Source: Actinomadura sp. 6K520
GTDB lineage: Bacteria; Actinomycetota; Actinomycetes; Streptosporangiales; Streptosporangiaceae
DNA: 41,602 nucleotides
Direction of reading: 5' to 3'
Assembly: GCF_004349245.1 (NCBI RefSeq)
Contig: NZ_SMLC01000056.1
Span: 1-41,602, forward strand
The stretch's first letter is position 1, and the number at the start of each line of letters is the position of its first letter. This document shows positions 31,765 to 40,270 of this stretch, piece by piece. The notes under the pieces are model-generated. The model searched no databases. It saw only the letters and a program-made list of their open reading frames with translations, and was not told where the DNA came from. The translations under genes and the position numbers were made by a program.

Positions 31765-32811
31765 ATGACAGCGGACGGCGAGCCGAAGTCTCTCTCTGAA
31801 ATCACCAGGGACATGGGTCTCAACATGTCCGACGTGGCGGCCTTCTCCGGCCTCGACGAGAGCACGATATTCCGGCTGTGGGACAACGCCGAATGGCTCG
31901 ACCGGGTCAGCGGGCGGTCCCTGCAGAGCCTCATGTCGTCCGTCCCGGGAATCGCCGAGTACTCGATGGCGCACGCCATCCGGAAAAGGCGCGACGTGCT
32001 CATCGGCGACCTGCACGGCGAGGGCCTCACCGTCGACGTCGGCGCCATGGAGAGATCGGACGTCCCGCAGCAGCATCTGCTGAACGCCCTTGAGGCGGCG
32101 CTGCACATCATCCGCGGCGAGGCGACGCAGAAGACCTCGTCCTTCATCGCCCGCTTCTGGGGCCGCGAGCAGGACCGGGCGCTGGAGGCGCTCTACAGCC
32201 CCGAGCCCGGCAGCGGCCTCCTCTCCGACCCGCGGACGCTGTTCGACTCCTCGATCGACCTCGCCCCCCGGCTGAACCGCAAGTCCTACTCCTTCCATTC
32301 CATCCTGGCGCTGAACATCCTCACGCACCAGGTCAGCAAGGTCACCGGCGAACTGGAGGCCGATCTCGGCTTCGAGGTCCCCGGCAGGCAGGCCGCGTTC
32401 ATGATGCGCGGCGTCGTCATGGGCTCCCTCATCGGTTCCAACGACATCGAGCTCGCGGAGAGATACCGCAGGGAACTGGAAGCGACGCCCGTGTACGCGG
32501 CGCTGGAGGAATGGTCGTTCCCGACCTACACCAGAGACGGCCGTATCAGCAGCGACTTCACCTTGCCGAGCTCCCTGTCGCTCCGCAATACGGCCATGGA
32601 GGTGCTGCGCGAGATAGCGGAGTACAACGACGCCTACGTGTACTACCTGGTGTCGACGTACATTCCGCTGGCACTGAAACGGGATCCCGCGTTCGGGGGA
32701 AAGATCATTGAGCTGATCCAGGCGATCGAGCTGCGCGGGGCCGAGTGCCGGGACAAGAGGATCAGACAGACCTGCAACACGCTGGTCCGGCGGCTGAAGG
32801 GCGCCGCCTGA
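31765..32811 (+). CDS. Unrecognised protein with possible N-terminal helix-turn-helix
   Basis: 348 residues from ATG 31765 (in-frame GTG 31762 overlaps). A possible -10 TACGAT lies at 31724-31729. The first 60 residues (SLSEITRDMGLNMSDVAAFSGLDESTIFRLWDNAEWLDRVSGRSLQSLMSSVPG) look like an XRE-type helix-turn-helix followed by a short arm. The rest (IRRGEATQK-like region through QTCNTLVRRLKGAA) is largely helical and matches no family I know. YFHSILALNILTHQ-like and LRNTAMEVLREIAEYNDAYVYYLVSTYIPLALKRD segments suggest a helical ligand or oligomerisation domain. A methyltransferase gene follows after 24 bp. It is probably a regulator, but this is inference. Codon use is a little less GC-biased than its neighbours. 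Confidence 0.55.
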   Translation: MTADGEPKSLSEITRDMGLNMSDVAAFSGLDESTIFRLWDNAEWLDRVSGRSLQSLMSSVPGIAEYSMAHAIRKRRDVLIGDLHGEGLTVDVGAMERSDVPQQHLLNALEAALHIIRGEATQKTSSFIARFWGREQDRALEALYSPEPGSGLLSDPRTLFDSSIDLAPRLNRKSYSFHSILALNILTHQVSKVTGELEADLGFEVPGRQAAFMMRGVVMGSLIGSNDIELAERYRRELEATPVYAALEEWSFPTYTRDGRISSDFTLPSSLSLRNTAMEVLREIAEYNDAYVYYLVSTYIPLALKRDPAFGGKIIELIQAIELRGAECRDKRIRQTCNTLVRRLKGAA

Positions 32812-32835
32812 CCAGGCTCGGAGAATGGGGAGCCG

Positions 32836-33597
32836 GTGGAGGACACGGCGCAAGCCATCGCGAATCTGACACGGGAGAGATGGGAGGCCAACGCACGGTA
32901 CTGGGTCAAGGTCATCAGGGAGCGCCGGGACCGGTACCGCACCGAGCTCACCGACGGCGCCGTCCTCGACGCCATCGGCCCCTGCGCGGGCCGCCGCGTC
33001 CTGGACGCGGGCTGCGGCGAGGGATACCTCGCCCGCACGCTGGCCGCCCAGGGGGCCGACGTCACGGGGGTGGACGTCTCCCAGGGGCTGATCGACGCGG
33101 CCTCCTCCCATCCCTCGCAGCAGGACACGGCCACGTTCGTGCGCGCGAGCGTCGACGACCTGCCGTTCGAGGACGACGCGTTCGACCTCGTCGTCTGCAA
33201 TCACCTGTTCAGCCACCTGCAGGACCCCACCGGCGCGTTCGGTGAGTTCTCCCGGGTCCTGGCGAGCGGCGGGCGCCTGATCCTGCTGACCCTGCACCCG
33301 TGCTTCTACGTGGAGAACTCCGAGCAGGGCGCGATGAACAGCGTCCCGGCGTCGCAGTACTTCTCCTCGCGCGGCATCGACCAGCGGTTCCTGGTGGACG
33401 GCCTGGAATCCCCTTCGATGATCACCTCGTGGCTCCGGCCGCTGGAGTTCTACGCTGGAACGCTCCGAGACAACGGTTTCGTGATCGCCGACCTGCGCGA
33501 ACCGCATCCAACGGAAGAGCAGATGCGCGACGACCCCTGGTGGCGCAAGGGCTTCCCGACGGCGCTGTTCATGCTCCTGATCGCCGAGCGCCGCTGA
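32836..33597 (+). CDS. Class I SAM-dependent methyltransferase
   Basis: 253 residues from GTG 32836, with GGGGAG (32827-32832) upstream. Methyltransf_11/25-type Rossmann fold: motif I VLDAGCGEGYLARTLAAQGADVTGVDVS, motif II FVRASVDDLPFEDDAFDLVVCNHLFSHL, and motif III VLASGGRLILLTLHPCFYV. The C-terminal half (SWLRPLEFYAGTLRDNGFVIADLREPHPTEEQ) is a typical substrate lid for small-molecule methyltransferases. It is 24 bp behind the HTH-like gene, so the pair is probably one unit. The methyl acceptor is unknown. Confidence 0.9.
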   Translation: MEDTAQAIANLTRERWEANARYWVKVIRERRDRYRTELTDGAVLDAIGPCAGRRVLDAGCGEGYLARTLAAQGADVTGVDVSQGLIDAASSHPSQQDTATFVRASVDDLPFEDDAFDLVVCNHLFSHLQDPTGAFGEFSRVLASGGRLILLTLHPCFYVENSEQGAMNSVPASQYFSSRGIDQRFLVDGLESPSMITSWLRPLEFYAGTLRDNGFVIADLREPHPTEEQMRDDPWWRKGFPTALFMLLIAERR

Positions 33598-33647
33598 GCC
33601 GCCCGCCGAACCGCCCGTTGCGCCGCCCGTCCCGGGCGGGCGTGCCC

Positions 33648-33653
33648 TAGGGT
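33648..33653 (+). promoter_or_regulatory. -10 element of a probably leaderless gene
   Basis: TAGGGT ends six nt before ATG 33660, so transcription would start at or next to the start codon, and no ribosome site is present. A CGCCCG/CGGGCG hairpin just upstream (about 33623-33639) may end the previous unit. Confidence 0.45.
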
Positions 33654-33659
33654 CTCCGC

Positions 33660-34316
33660 ATGAGCGATGCCGTCCCCCCGCGCGGGGGGAGCGCGGACCC
33701 CGGGCCGCCGGAGCGCGTGCCGGCGGAGCTGGCCGAGCACCCGGACCGGCTCCGGTGGAACGCCAAGTACGGGGACGCCCCGGGGCTGTCCCCCGTCCAT
33801 CCGCTCGCGGAGCGGGCGCTGTCCTCCGGGCTGCCGGACGGCGAGGTCCTCGACCTGGCGTCCGGGCCGTCCGGCAGCGCCCTGCTCGCGGCGGCGGCGG
33901 GCCGGCCGGTCACCGCCGTGGACGTCTCCGAGATCGCGCTCGGCCGCCTCGGCGCGGAGGCCGGGCGGCGCGGGCTCGCATCGCTGATCACGCTCGTCCA
34001 GGCCGACCTGGCCGCCTGGCGGCCGCATCCCGCGGGGTACGCGCTCGTGCTGTGCACCGGTTTCTGGGACCGTGCCGTGTTCGGCCGCGCGACCGGAGCC
34101 GTCCTGCCGGGCGGCCTGCTGGCGTGGGAGGCGTTCACCGAGGAGGCCCGCCGCCATCGGCCGGGCCTGCCCGCGGAGTGGTGCCTCGGCCCGGCCGAGC
34201 CGGCCTCGCTGCTGCCGGACGTCTTCACCGTCCTGGAACAGGCCGACGACCCCGCGACGGGCAAACGCGGCCTCCTCGCCCGCCGCCACGCCACCCCGCG
34301 ACGGGCCGGCCCTTAG
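33660..34316 (+). CDS. Class I SAM-dependent methyltransferase (TehB/thiopurine-like)
   Basis: 218 residues from ATG 33660. The N-terminal WNAKYGDAPG is typical of TehB-like small methyltransferases. Motif I is VLDLASGPSGSALLAAAAGRPVTAVDVSEIALGRL, where a usual G-x-G-x-G appears as ASGPSG. Then VQADLAAWRPHPAGYALVLCTGFWDRAVF and VLPGGLLAWEAFTEEARRHRPGLPAEWCLGPAEPASLLP. The acceptor is unknown. It is not closely related to the preceding methyltransferase. Its TAG stop shares bases with the TAA stop of the convergent exonuclease gene (TTAG at 34313-34316). Confidence 0.85.
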   Translation: MSDAVPPRGGSADPGPPERVPAELAEHPDRLRWNAKYGDAPGLSPVHPLAERALSSGLPDGEVLDLASGPSGSALLAAAAGRPVTAVDVSEIALGRLGAEAGRRGLASLITLVQADLAAWRPHPAGYALVLCTGFWDRAVFGRATGAVLPGGLLAWEAFTEEARRHRPGLPAEWCLGPAEPASLLPDVFTVLEQADDPATGKRGLLARRHATPRRAGP

Positions 34317-35146
34317 CCGAGATCCTCGGCGTCTATGTCCACCACTACCGGGGCATGGTCGGACGGGCCCTTCCCCTTGCGCGCCTCACGGTCGACGTAC
34401 GCCGAACCGACACGGGCCGCGCATTCCTCGCTGGCGTAGAAGAGGTCGATGCGCATGCCCATGTCCTTGTGAAAAGCTCCCGCCCGGTAATCCCAGTACG
34501 TGTACGGGTGGGGGCCTTTCATGGGGGCGGGCACCACGTCATGGAGGCCCAAGGCGCGTAGTTCCGCGAGGGCTTGGCGCTCAGCGGGGGTGACGTGGGT
34601 GGAGCCGACGAACAACGACGGGTCCCAGACGTCCTCATCGGTGGGTGCCACGTTGTAGTCGCCGCACGCCACCAGCGGCAGGCCCCGCGCCAGTTCGGCG
34701 GCCAGCGCGTCCCGCAGCGCCCTGAACCATTCGAGTTTGTAGGCGTAGTGGGCCGATTCGGGCGTGCGCCCGTTCGGCGCGTACAGCGACCACACCCGCA
34801 CGCCGCCGCACGTCGCGCCGATCGCACGGGCCTCCGGGACCAGCAGGACGGGCTCGGTCAGCTTCGTCTGCCCCGCCGCCTCACCCTCGTAGACCGGCTC
34901 CCCGGGGAAACCGTTCGACACGTCCTCGATGCCGGCCCTCGACAGGACTGCCACGCCGTTCCAGCGGCCGTCGCCGTGCACCGCGGTCGTGTATCCCAGT
35001 TCCGCCACCTCGGCCACCGGGAACTGGTCGGCGCGGCACTTGGTCTCCTGGAGGCAGACCACGTCGGGCCCGGTCTCCGCCAGCCAGGAAAGGAGGCGCG
35101 GCAGACGGGCCTTGACCGAATTGACATTCCACGTCGCGAGGCGCAT
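34313..35146 (-). CDS. xth: Exodeoxyribonuclease III
   Basis: 277 residues from ATG 35146 (MRLATWNVNSVKARLPRLLSWLAE), the family's usual start. An in-frame extension to 35317 is not supported. AP endonuclease/3'-5' exonuclease of base-excision repair, in the endonuclease/exonuclease/phosphatase fold: Asn7 region, VVCLQETKC (metal Glu34), VWSLYAPNGRTP, ACGDYNVAPTDEDVWDP (Asp/Asn pair), YTYWDYRAGAFHKDMGMRIDLFYAS and the catalytic SDHAPVVVDI. All key residues are present. It is divergent from the FKBP gene across 305 bp. Confidence 0.95.
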   Translation of the reverse strand: MRLATWNVNSVKARLPRLLSWLAETGPDVVCLQETKCRADQFPVAEVAELGYTTAVHGDGRWNGVAVLSRAGIEDVSNGFPGEPVYEGEAAGQTKLTEPVLLVPEARAIGATCGGVRVWSLYAPNGRTPESAHYAYKLEWFRALRDALAAELARGLPLVACGDYNVAPTDEDVWDPSLFVGSTHVTPAERQALAELRALGLHDVVPAPMKGPHPYTYWDYRAGAFHKDMGMRIDLFYASEECAARVGSAYVDREARKGKGPSDHAPVVVDIDAEDLG

Positions 35147-35210
35147 CCTCCCAGCCTGCCATTTACCGGGCGGTCGGGCGCGGCCGCACGGTCCCATCCC
35201 GGCGCCGCGG

Positions 35211-35359
35211 CCGGTACATTGCAGGTCGGCCTCTCCCCCCGCCGGAGGGACGCCGAGCAACCCGCGGGACCGGTAGATTGCGGGCAGCCGCGTCGCCCGC
35301 GCAGGGTCGCCGCACACGGCGCCACACCGGCCCGTGTGACCGGTAGATTGCGGGTCGGC
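35211..35359 (+). repeat. Three copies of a 20-bp CCGGTANATTGC motif upstream of the FKBP gene
   Basis: Copies lie at 35211-35230, 35270-35289 and 35340-35359 (spacing 59 and 70 bp), with core CCGGTANATTGCNGG followed by a GC-rich NNGNC. They fill the 305-bp gap between xth and the FKBP gene (35147-35451). Each contains a TANATT that fits a -10 hexamer, but no good -35 lies 16-18 bp upstream. Nothing else recognisable is in this gap. Confidence 0.75.
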
Positions 35360-35451
35360 CGCCTTTGCACGGTTTTCACACCGCGCTTAGACCGGCCCTG
35401 GAAGGGTGGTCTCGTTCGTGATGTCGTCAAGCCCGGAGCAAGCGAGGAAAC

Positions 35452-36597
35452 ATGTCCGAGGATGACAAGCCCGGGGGCAAGCCCACGATCAAGGCGAAGG
35501 CGAAGATCCCGAACGCCCAGAACATCCGCAGCCCGGAATTCAAACCGCACGGCATCAGCGCCGGGCGCGGCAGCGGGCTGAACCGGCCGTCCGCGCTGAC
35601 CGCCAAGCAGGCGCGCAAGCGGCGGATCATGGTGATCGTCGGGCTGGTGCTCGCCGCGGCCCTGATCGCGGGCTTCGTCTTCTGGTGGATCAACCGCCCG
35701 CCGCCGGAGATCGAGGTGTCCGGCAGGTTCGCGGCCAAGCCCACGGTGGAGATCCCCACGAAGCTCGCGCCCGAGGGCAAGCGCAAGGTGACCACCCTGA
35801 TCAAGGGCGACGGACCCGAGATCAAGAACGGCGACACGCTGTACGCCCAGTACGCCTTCTACCAGTGGTCCAAGGACAGCGACGACGAGGACGGCTCGGT
35901 CAAGAGCCAGAGCAAGGAGCTCGCCTCCTCCTACGAGCGCGAGGCCCAGGGGCAGCCGACGCAGCCGCTCGTCGTCGGCGAGAGCGGCATCAAGGGCTTC
36001 GACCAGGGCATGGTCGGCCAGACGGGCGGCAGCCGGGTCATGCTGCAGATCCCCCCGTCGGAGGGCTTCGGCGAGCAGGGCTCGCAGCTCGGGCTGGAGA
36101 AGTCCGACTGGGTGGTGTTCGTCGTGGACGTCCAGGCCGTCGTCCACAAGGACCAGGGGCCGCAGGGCGCGGCGAAGGAACTCGACGACAAGAAGCTGCC
36201 GAAGGTCACGGACAAGGGCGCGGGCAAGGCGCCCAAGGTGAAGGTCCCCGACCGGGACGCCCCGGACAAGCTCCAGGTGAAGACGCTGGTCGAGGGGACC
36301 GGCCCGGCGCTGGCGAAGGGCGACGACGCGGTCGTCAACTACCAGGGCACGATCTGGGACACCGGCAAGGAGTTCGACTCCAGCTGGAAGTCCGGGGCCC
36401 CGGCCAAGTTCCCGATCGGCACCGGCAAGACCGTCCCCGGCTTCGACAAGGGGCTCACCGGCGCGAAGGTCGGCAGCCGCGTGCTCCTCGTCCTGCCGCC
36501 CAAGGAGGGGTACGGCAAGCAGGGCCAGCCGCCGGCCATCAAGGGCGACGACACCCTGGTCTTCGTCGTGGACATCCTCGCCAAGCTCAAGAAGTGA
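35452..36597 (+). CDS. Membrane-anchored FKBP-type peptidyl-prolyl isomerase with two FKBP domains
   Basis: 381 residues from ATG 35452, with GAGGAAAC just upstream. A cytoplasmic Lys-rich N-terminus (residues 1-58) precedes one transmembrane helix (MVIVGLVLAAALIAGFVFWWI, about 60-80), so the rest is extracytoplasmic. Two FKBP domains follow: about 105-230 (LIKGDGPEIKNGDTLYAQYAFYQW...GIKGFDQGMVGQTGGSRVMLQIPPSEGFGEQG) and about 275-381 (LVEGTGPALAKGDDAVVNYQGTIWDTGKEFDSSWKSG...VPGFDKGLTGAKVGSRVLLVLPPKEGYG). The second domain has the more complete FKBP core and is the likelier catalyst; the first carries an insertion after YQW. It probably assists folding of secreted proteins. Confidence 0.92.
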   Translation: MSEDDKPGGKPTIKAKAKIPNAQNIRSPEFKPHGISAGRGSGLNRPSALTAKQARKRRIMVIVGLVLAAALIAGFVFWWINRPPPEIEVSGRFAAKPTVEIPTKLAPEGKRKVTTLIKGDGPEIKNGDTLYAQYAFYQWSKDSDDEDGSVKSQSKELASSYEREAQGQPTQPLVVGESGIKGFDQGMVGQTGGSRVMLQIPPSEGFGEQGSQLGLEKSDWVVFVVDVQAVVHKDQGPQGAAKELDDKKLPKVTDKGAGKAPKVKVPDRDAPDKLQVKTLVEGTGPALAKGDDAVVNYQGTIWDTGKEFDSSWKSGAPAKFPIGTGKTVPGFDKGLTGAKVGSRVLLVLPPKEGYGKQGQPPAIKGDDTLVFVVDILAKLKK

Positions 36598-36629
36598 GAC
36601 GGGAACGGCACGACGGGTCGTGAACGGTG

Positions 36630-36661
36630 GCGGCGGGGCACCCGGTCGGGTGCCCCGCCGC
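36630..36661 (+). terminator. Hairpin terminator after the FKBP gene
   Basis: A perfect 14-bp stem (36630-36643 with 36648-36661) has a 4-nt loop, 32 nt after the stop codon. It is followed by TTCGCG, so it is a terminator of the GC-rich type without a long U-run. The remaining spacer to 36822 should contain the promoter of the penicillin-binding protein gene, which I cannot place with confidence. Confidence 0.8.
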
Positions 36662-36821
36662 TTCGCGTACCGGGGGGAATCGCGGTTTGCGACGTCCGTC
36701 ACGACAACCGGAGGGGCGCATTGCCCGTCTCCTAATGGGAGGCCGAAGGGGTGCGCGCTGGACGTCACGCCGCACCGATCCCCTCAGGTATCGTCGGTAA
36801 CGCATTAATCACGGGGGGCTT

Positions 36822-39545
36822 GTGAGCAACGGCAGAAAGGGTCCGGAGGGCGAGGAGCCCACGACTCCGGGCGAGGGGGGGCAGCGGGACGCGCAGGCCG
36901 GGCCACCGGCAGGCGGGGACGATCCCCCGGCCGCCATACTGACCGTGCACACCGAAGAATCCACTCAGGACGCAGAATTCGACCAGGTGGAAGACATATC
37001 CGATAAGGGTGAGAAAAACAGCGCGGACGCCGTCCCCGAGGGGGACGAGGCGCAATCTCCCGGTACGGGTAACCCGCCGGACGACCCGGGTGAGCGGTCG
37101 GCGAACGGCGACGCGAACGAATCCGCGACCGAAATGCCGGAAGCGCCGACCACCGAATCCGCGACCGGGCCCACCGCCGAATCCGCGGCCGGGACGCGCG
37201 AGGAAAGCGCGGCCGGCGAGGGCGACCCCGCCGGTGGCGACGGCCGGGACGCGGCGGGCGGCACGGGTGTGGCCGCGGCGGCAAGTGTTGAAGCGGCGAC
37301 GAATGGTGATACCAGCAGCATGCCGCCCTCCTCGCCGCACCCTTCAGCGCCCCGCCACGGAGGTCCGCCCGGGGACGCCGCCGGCCGCGACGGCGGAGGC
37401 GGAAAGGGGCCCGGCCGGCCCCGGAGCCGCCGGTCGCGGCTGCTGCGCCGGACGCTGTTCGTCATGCTCGGCTTCCTCGGGTTCTGCGTCGCCGCGTTCG
37501 CCGTCGCCTACCTGTTCACGCCGGTGCCGTCGCCGCTGGAGAAGGCGGTCGCGCAGGGCCCGACGTTCTACTACTCCGACGGCAAGACGCAGATCGCGAA
37601 GACCGGCGTCAACCGCGACGCGGTCGACCTCGACCGGATCCCGGAGAGCACCCGCAACGCGGTGATCGCCGCCGAGAACGGCACGTTCTACGAGGACCCG
37701 GGCGTCTCGGTGCGGGGCACCGCGCGGGCGTTCTGGTCCACGGTGACCGGCCGGCAACTGCAGGGCGGCTCGACGATCACGCAGCAGATGGTCCGCAACT
37801 ACTACGGCGGCATCGGCAAGGAGCGGTCGGTCACCCGCAAGCTCAAGGAAGTCATGGTCGCCCTGAAGGTCGACCAGGAGAAAGAGAAGGACTGGATCCT
37901 CGAGCAGTACCTCAACACCATCTACTTCGGGCGCAACGCCTACGGCGTCCAGGCCGCCGCCAGGGCCTACTACGACAAGGACGTCTCGAAGCTGACGGCC
38001 GCGGAGGGCGCCTACATCGCCGCCGCGATCCAGCAGCCCAGCTACTTCGCCGACCCGACCGGCTCCGCCCGCCCCCTCGCCGAGCAGCGGTGGCGCGCCG
38101 TCCTGAACAACATGGTCCGGGACGGCTACCTCGGCTCCGCCGAGGCCGCGTCGATGAAGTTCCCGGAACCGGTCAAGCAGGAGATCACCGACGTCCTCAA
38201 GGGCCAGAAGGGCTACATGGTCAACGTGGCCAAGAAGGAGCTCGTCGAGCGCCGCGGCTACAGCGAGGACGAGATCAACCGCAGCGGCCTGAAGATCACC
38301 ACGACGTTCGACAAGCGGCTGATGGACGCGATGAAGCGGTCGGTGAGCCAGAACACCCCGGACGGGATGAGCAAGAAGATCCGGACGGGGGCGGTCTCGG
38401 TCGACCCGTCCACCGGGCAGGTCCTGGCGTTCTACGGCGGCCGCGGCTATCTGGAGGAGGCGCTGAGCAGCTCCTTCGGCGACTGGGCGCAGGCCGGGTC
38501 CGGGTTCAAGCCGATCGCGCTGGCCGCCGCGCTGGAGAACGGGGAGACGCTCGGCTCCACCTACGACGGAAGCTCGCCGCAGCACTTCGGCGGCTCGGCC
38601 ATCAAGAACGACGGCGGCCGCAGCTTCGGGATGGTGAACCTCGTCACCGCCACCCAGAACTCGGTCAACACCGCGTACGTGAACCTCGGCCAGGACATCG
38701 GCAACGACAAGATCGTCAAGATGGCCGAGAAGATGGGTATCCCGAAGTCGCAGATGAAGCCGGAGCAGCGCGGCGCCGCCACGTTCCCGCTCGGCATCGT
38801 GTCGCTGCATCCCGTCCAGCAGGCGGGGGTGTTCGCGACGTTCGCGGCCGAGGGCGTGCACCGGGAACCGTTCGTCGTCAAGTCGGTCACCGACAACGCC
38901 GACCACAAGCGCACCTTCAAGGAGAAGGGCGAGCGGGCGCTCAGCCAGCAGAACGCGCGGGACGCGACGTACGCGATGGAGCAGGTCGTCCGGGGCGGCA
39001 CCGGAACCGCCGCGCAGCTGTTCGACGGCCGCGACGTCGCCGGCAAGACCGGTACGACCGACGAGGGCCGCGCGATCTGGTTCAACGGCTTCATCCCGCA
39101 GATGGCCACGTCCGTCGCGATGTTCCGCAGTGACGGCAAGCCGCTGGACATCCCCGGGTACGGCGCGTACGGCGGGGCGCTCCCCGCGCAGATCTGGCGC
39201 ACCTACATGACCGACGCCGTGAACATCAAGGACTACGAGCCGGAGTCGTTCGGCGCGCCGTCGAGCAGGCCGGGCGGCAACGTGAGCGGGCCGCCGGACG
39301 ACGACCGCCCGAACGGGTCGGAACCGCCGCGCACCACCGAGCCGGAGGAACCGCCCACCGACCGCCCCGACGAGCCGGAACTCCCGCAGCCCCCGACGGG
39401 CGTGCCGACCCTCCCCCCGACCGAGCCCGGCGACCCCGGCGGGGGCGGTGACGAGCCCGGCGACCCCGGTGGTGGAGGCGGCGGCGATGACGACGGAGGC
39501 GGCGGCTCCGGCGGGGGCGGCGGCCGTCCCGGCGCGAACGGCTGA
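36822..39545 (+). CDS. Class A penicillin-binding protein (transglycosylase/transpeptidase)
   Basis: 907 residues from GTG 36822, with GGGGGG upstream. It polymerises and cross-links peptidoglycan. Layout: a long disordered cytoplasmic tail rich in Glu, Ala, Pro and Gly (1-205), a basic cluster and one transmembrane helix (about 211-232). A GT51 domain follows, with Glu285 in AAENGTFYEDPGV, GGSTITQQMVRN, RKLKEVMVALKV and the YLNTIYFGRNAYGVQAAA motif. The transpeptidase domain has S560xxK563 (GSGFKP), S614xN616 and K742TG, and a Pro/Gly-rich extracellular tail ends the protein. The GT51 entry motif differs from the textbook EDxxFxxH (ENGTFYED) but keeps the catalytic Glu. The 205-residue tail is unusually long and probably a docking platform, which is inference. 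Confidence 0.95.
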   Translation: MSNGRKGPEGEEPTTPGEGGQRDAQAGPPAGGDDPPAAILTVHTEESTQDAEFDQVEDISDKGEKNSADAVPEGDEAQSPGTGNPPDDPGERSANGDANESATEMPEAPTTESATGPTAESAAGTREESAAGEGDPAGGDGRDAAGGTGVAAAASVEAATNGDTSSMPPSSPHPSAPRHGGPPGDAAGRDGGGGKGPGRPRSRRSRLLRRTLFVMLGFLGFCVAAFAVAYLFTPVPSPLEKAVAQGPTFYYSDGKTQIAKTGVNRDAVDLDRIPESTRNAVIAAENGTFYEDPGVSVRGTARAFWSTVTGRQLQGGSTITQQMVRNYYGGIGKERSVTRKLKEVMVALKVDQEKEKDWILEQYLNTIYFGRNAYGVQAAARAYYDKDVSKLTAAEGAYIAAAIQQPSYFADPTGSARPLAEQRWRAVLNNMVRDGYLGSAEAASMKFPEPVKQEITDVLKGQKGYMVNVAKKELVERRGYSEDEINRSGLKITTTFDKRLMDAMKRSVSQNTPDGMSKKIRTGAVSVDPSTGQVLAFYGGRGYLEEALSSSFGDWAQAGSGFKPIALAAALENGETLGSTYDGSSPQHFGGSAIKNDGGRSFGMVNLVTATQNSVNTAYVNLGQDIGNDKIVKMAEKMGIPKSQMKPEQRGAATFPLGIVSLHPVQQAGVFATFAAEGVHREPFVVKSVTDNADHKRTFKEKGERALSQQNARDATYAMEQVVRGGTGTAAQLFDGRDVAGKTGTTDEGRAIWFNGFIPQMATSVAMFRSDGKPLDIPGYGAYGGALPAQIWRTYMTDAVNIKDYEPESFGAPSSRPGGNVSGPPDDDRPNGSEPPRTTEPEEPPTDRPDEPELPQPPTGVPTLPPTEPGDPGGGGDEPGDPGGGGGGDDDGGGGSGGGGGRPGANG

Positions 39546-39572
39546 CGCCCCGGCCCGGACGGCGCGGGCCAG

Positions 39573-39953
39573 CTACCCGCAGGCTTCGCCGATCCGGGCC
39601 GGCGTCTCCGACATGACGGTGTTGAACTGCGTCACGTCGCCGCCGCCCACGGCCGCGGCGGCGGCGCGGAGCCGGTCCGCCTCGCCCTTGAGGGCCTTCT
39701 CCAGGTCGTCGTCGCCGGTCTCGCCCGCCAGCTCGTCGAGACGTCCGGCGAGCTTCTCGGTCGCCTGCCGCCACTGCGCGGGATCGGCCGCGGGGGCGCT
39801 CCTGACCTGCGTCATGTACTGCTGGAACGCCGCTTTGGTATCGGTGCAGACCTGGTCGGGACCGGCGCTCACCACCCCGCACCCGCCGAGCAGACCGGAC
39901 GCGCCGAGCACCACCGCGCCCCCGCCCAGCGCCCGAATCACCCCGTAACGCAT
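39573..39953 (-). CDS. Small hypothetical lipoprotein
   Basis: 126 residues from ATG 39953, with GGGAGGT about 4 nt upstream; an ATG at 39965 is in frame but lacks a site. A signal peptide (MRYGVIRALGGGAVVLGASGLLGGCG) ends in an LGGC lipobox with Cys25, so it is predicted to be a membrane-attached lipoprotein. The mature part is helical and charged (VCTDTKAAFQQYMTQVRSAPAADPAQWRQATEKLAGRLDELAGE) with two further cysteines that might pair. I do not recognise the family. It is convergent with the penicillin-binding protein gene (27-bp gap) and divergent from the SseB-like gene. Confidence 0.8.
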   Translation of the reverse strand: MRYGVIRALGGGAVVLGASGLLGGCGVVSAGPDQVCTDTKAAFQQYMTQVRSAPAADPAQWRQATEKLAGRLDELAGETGDDDLEKALKGEADRLRAAAAAVGGGDVTQFNTVMSETPARIGEACG

Positions 39954-40270
39954 CGCACCTCCCACTCACCCCGCCCGGATCCGCTGATCACGAACCGGTG
40001 CCGCACATGTTCCCGCATCGGCGGCCTTCGCGGGGTCGCGTCCTGGACGGTTCCGGCCCGCCCGGACGCTGTGACGCGTCCCGGAGCGCCCGGGTTCGGG
40101 GAATCGCGGTCGTGCCCGTCCCGACGCTCCGGCGCCGGCGACCGGCCTCGCGGCGCTGACAGCACGCTGACCTGCGGACTCTTCGGCACTGTCAGGTGAG
40201 GGGGCCCTTTGGTCCTGTTCGCCCATGTAGCGTAGGCAGTCGCGCGGGACGAGCACGGAGGAAACAGGGG
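39954..40270. promoter_or_regulatory. Divergent intergenic region between lipoprotein and SseB-like genes
   Basis: 317 bp without a supportable gene. Near its right end TAGCGT (40228-40233) fits a -10 hexamer and GGAGGA (40257-40262) is the ribosome site of the SseB-like gene. I see no strong inverted repeat or known operator in the remainder. Confidence 0.4.
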
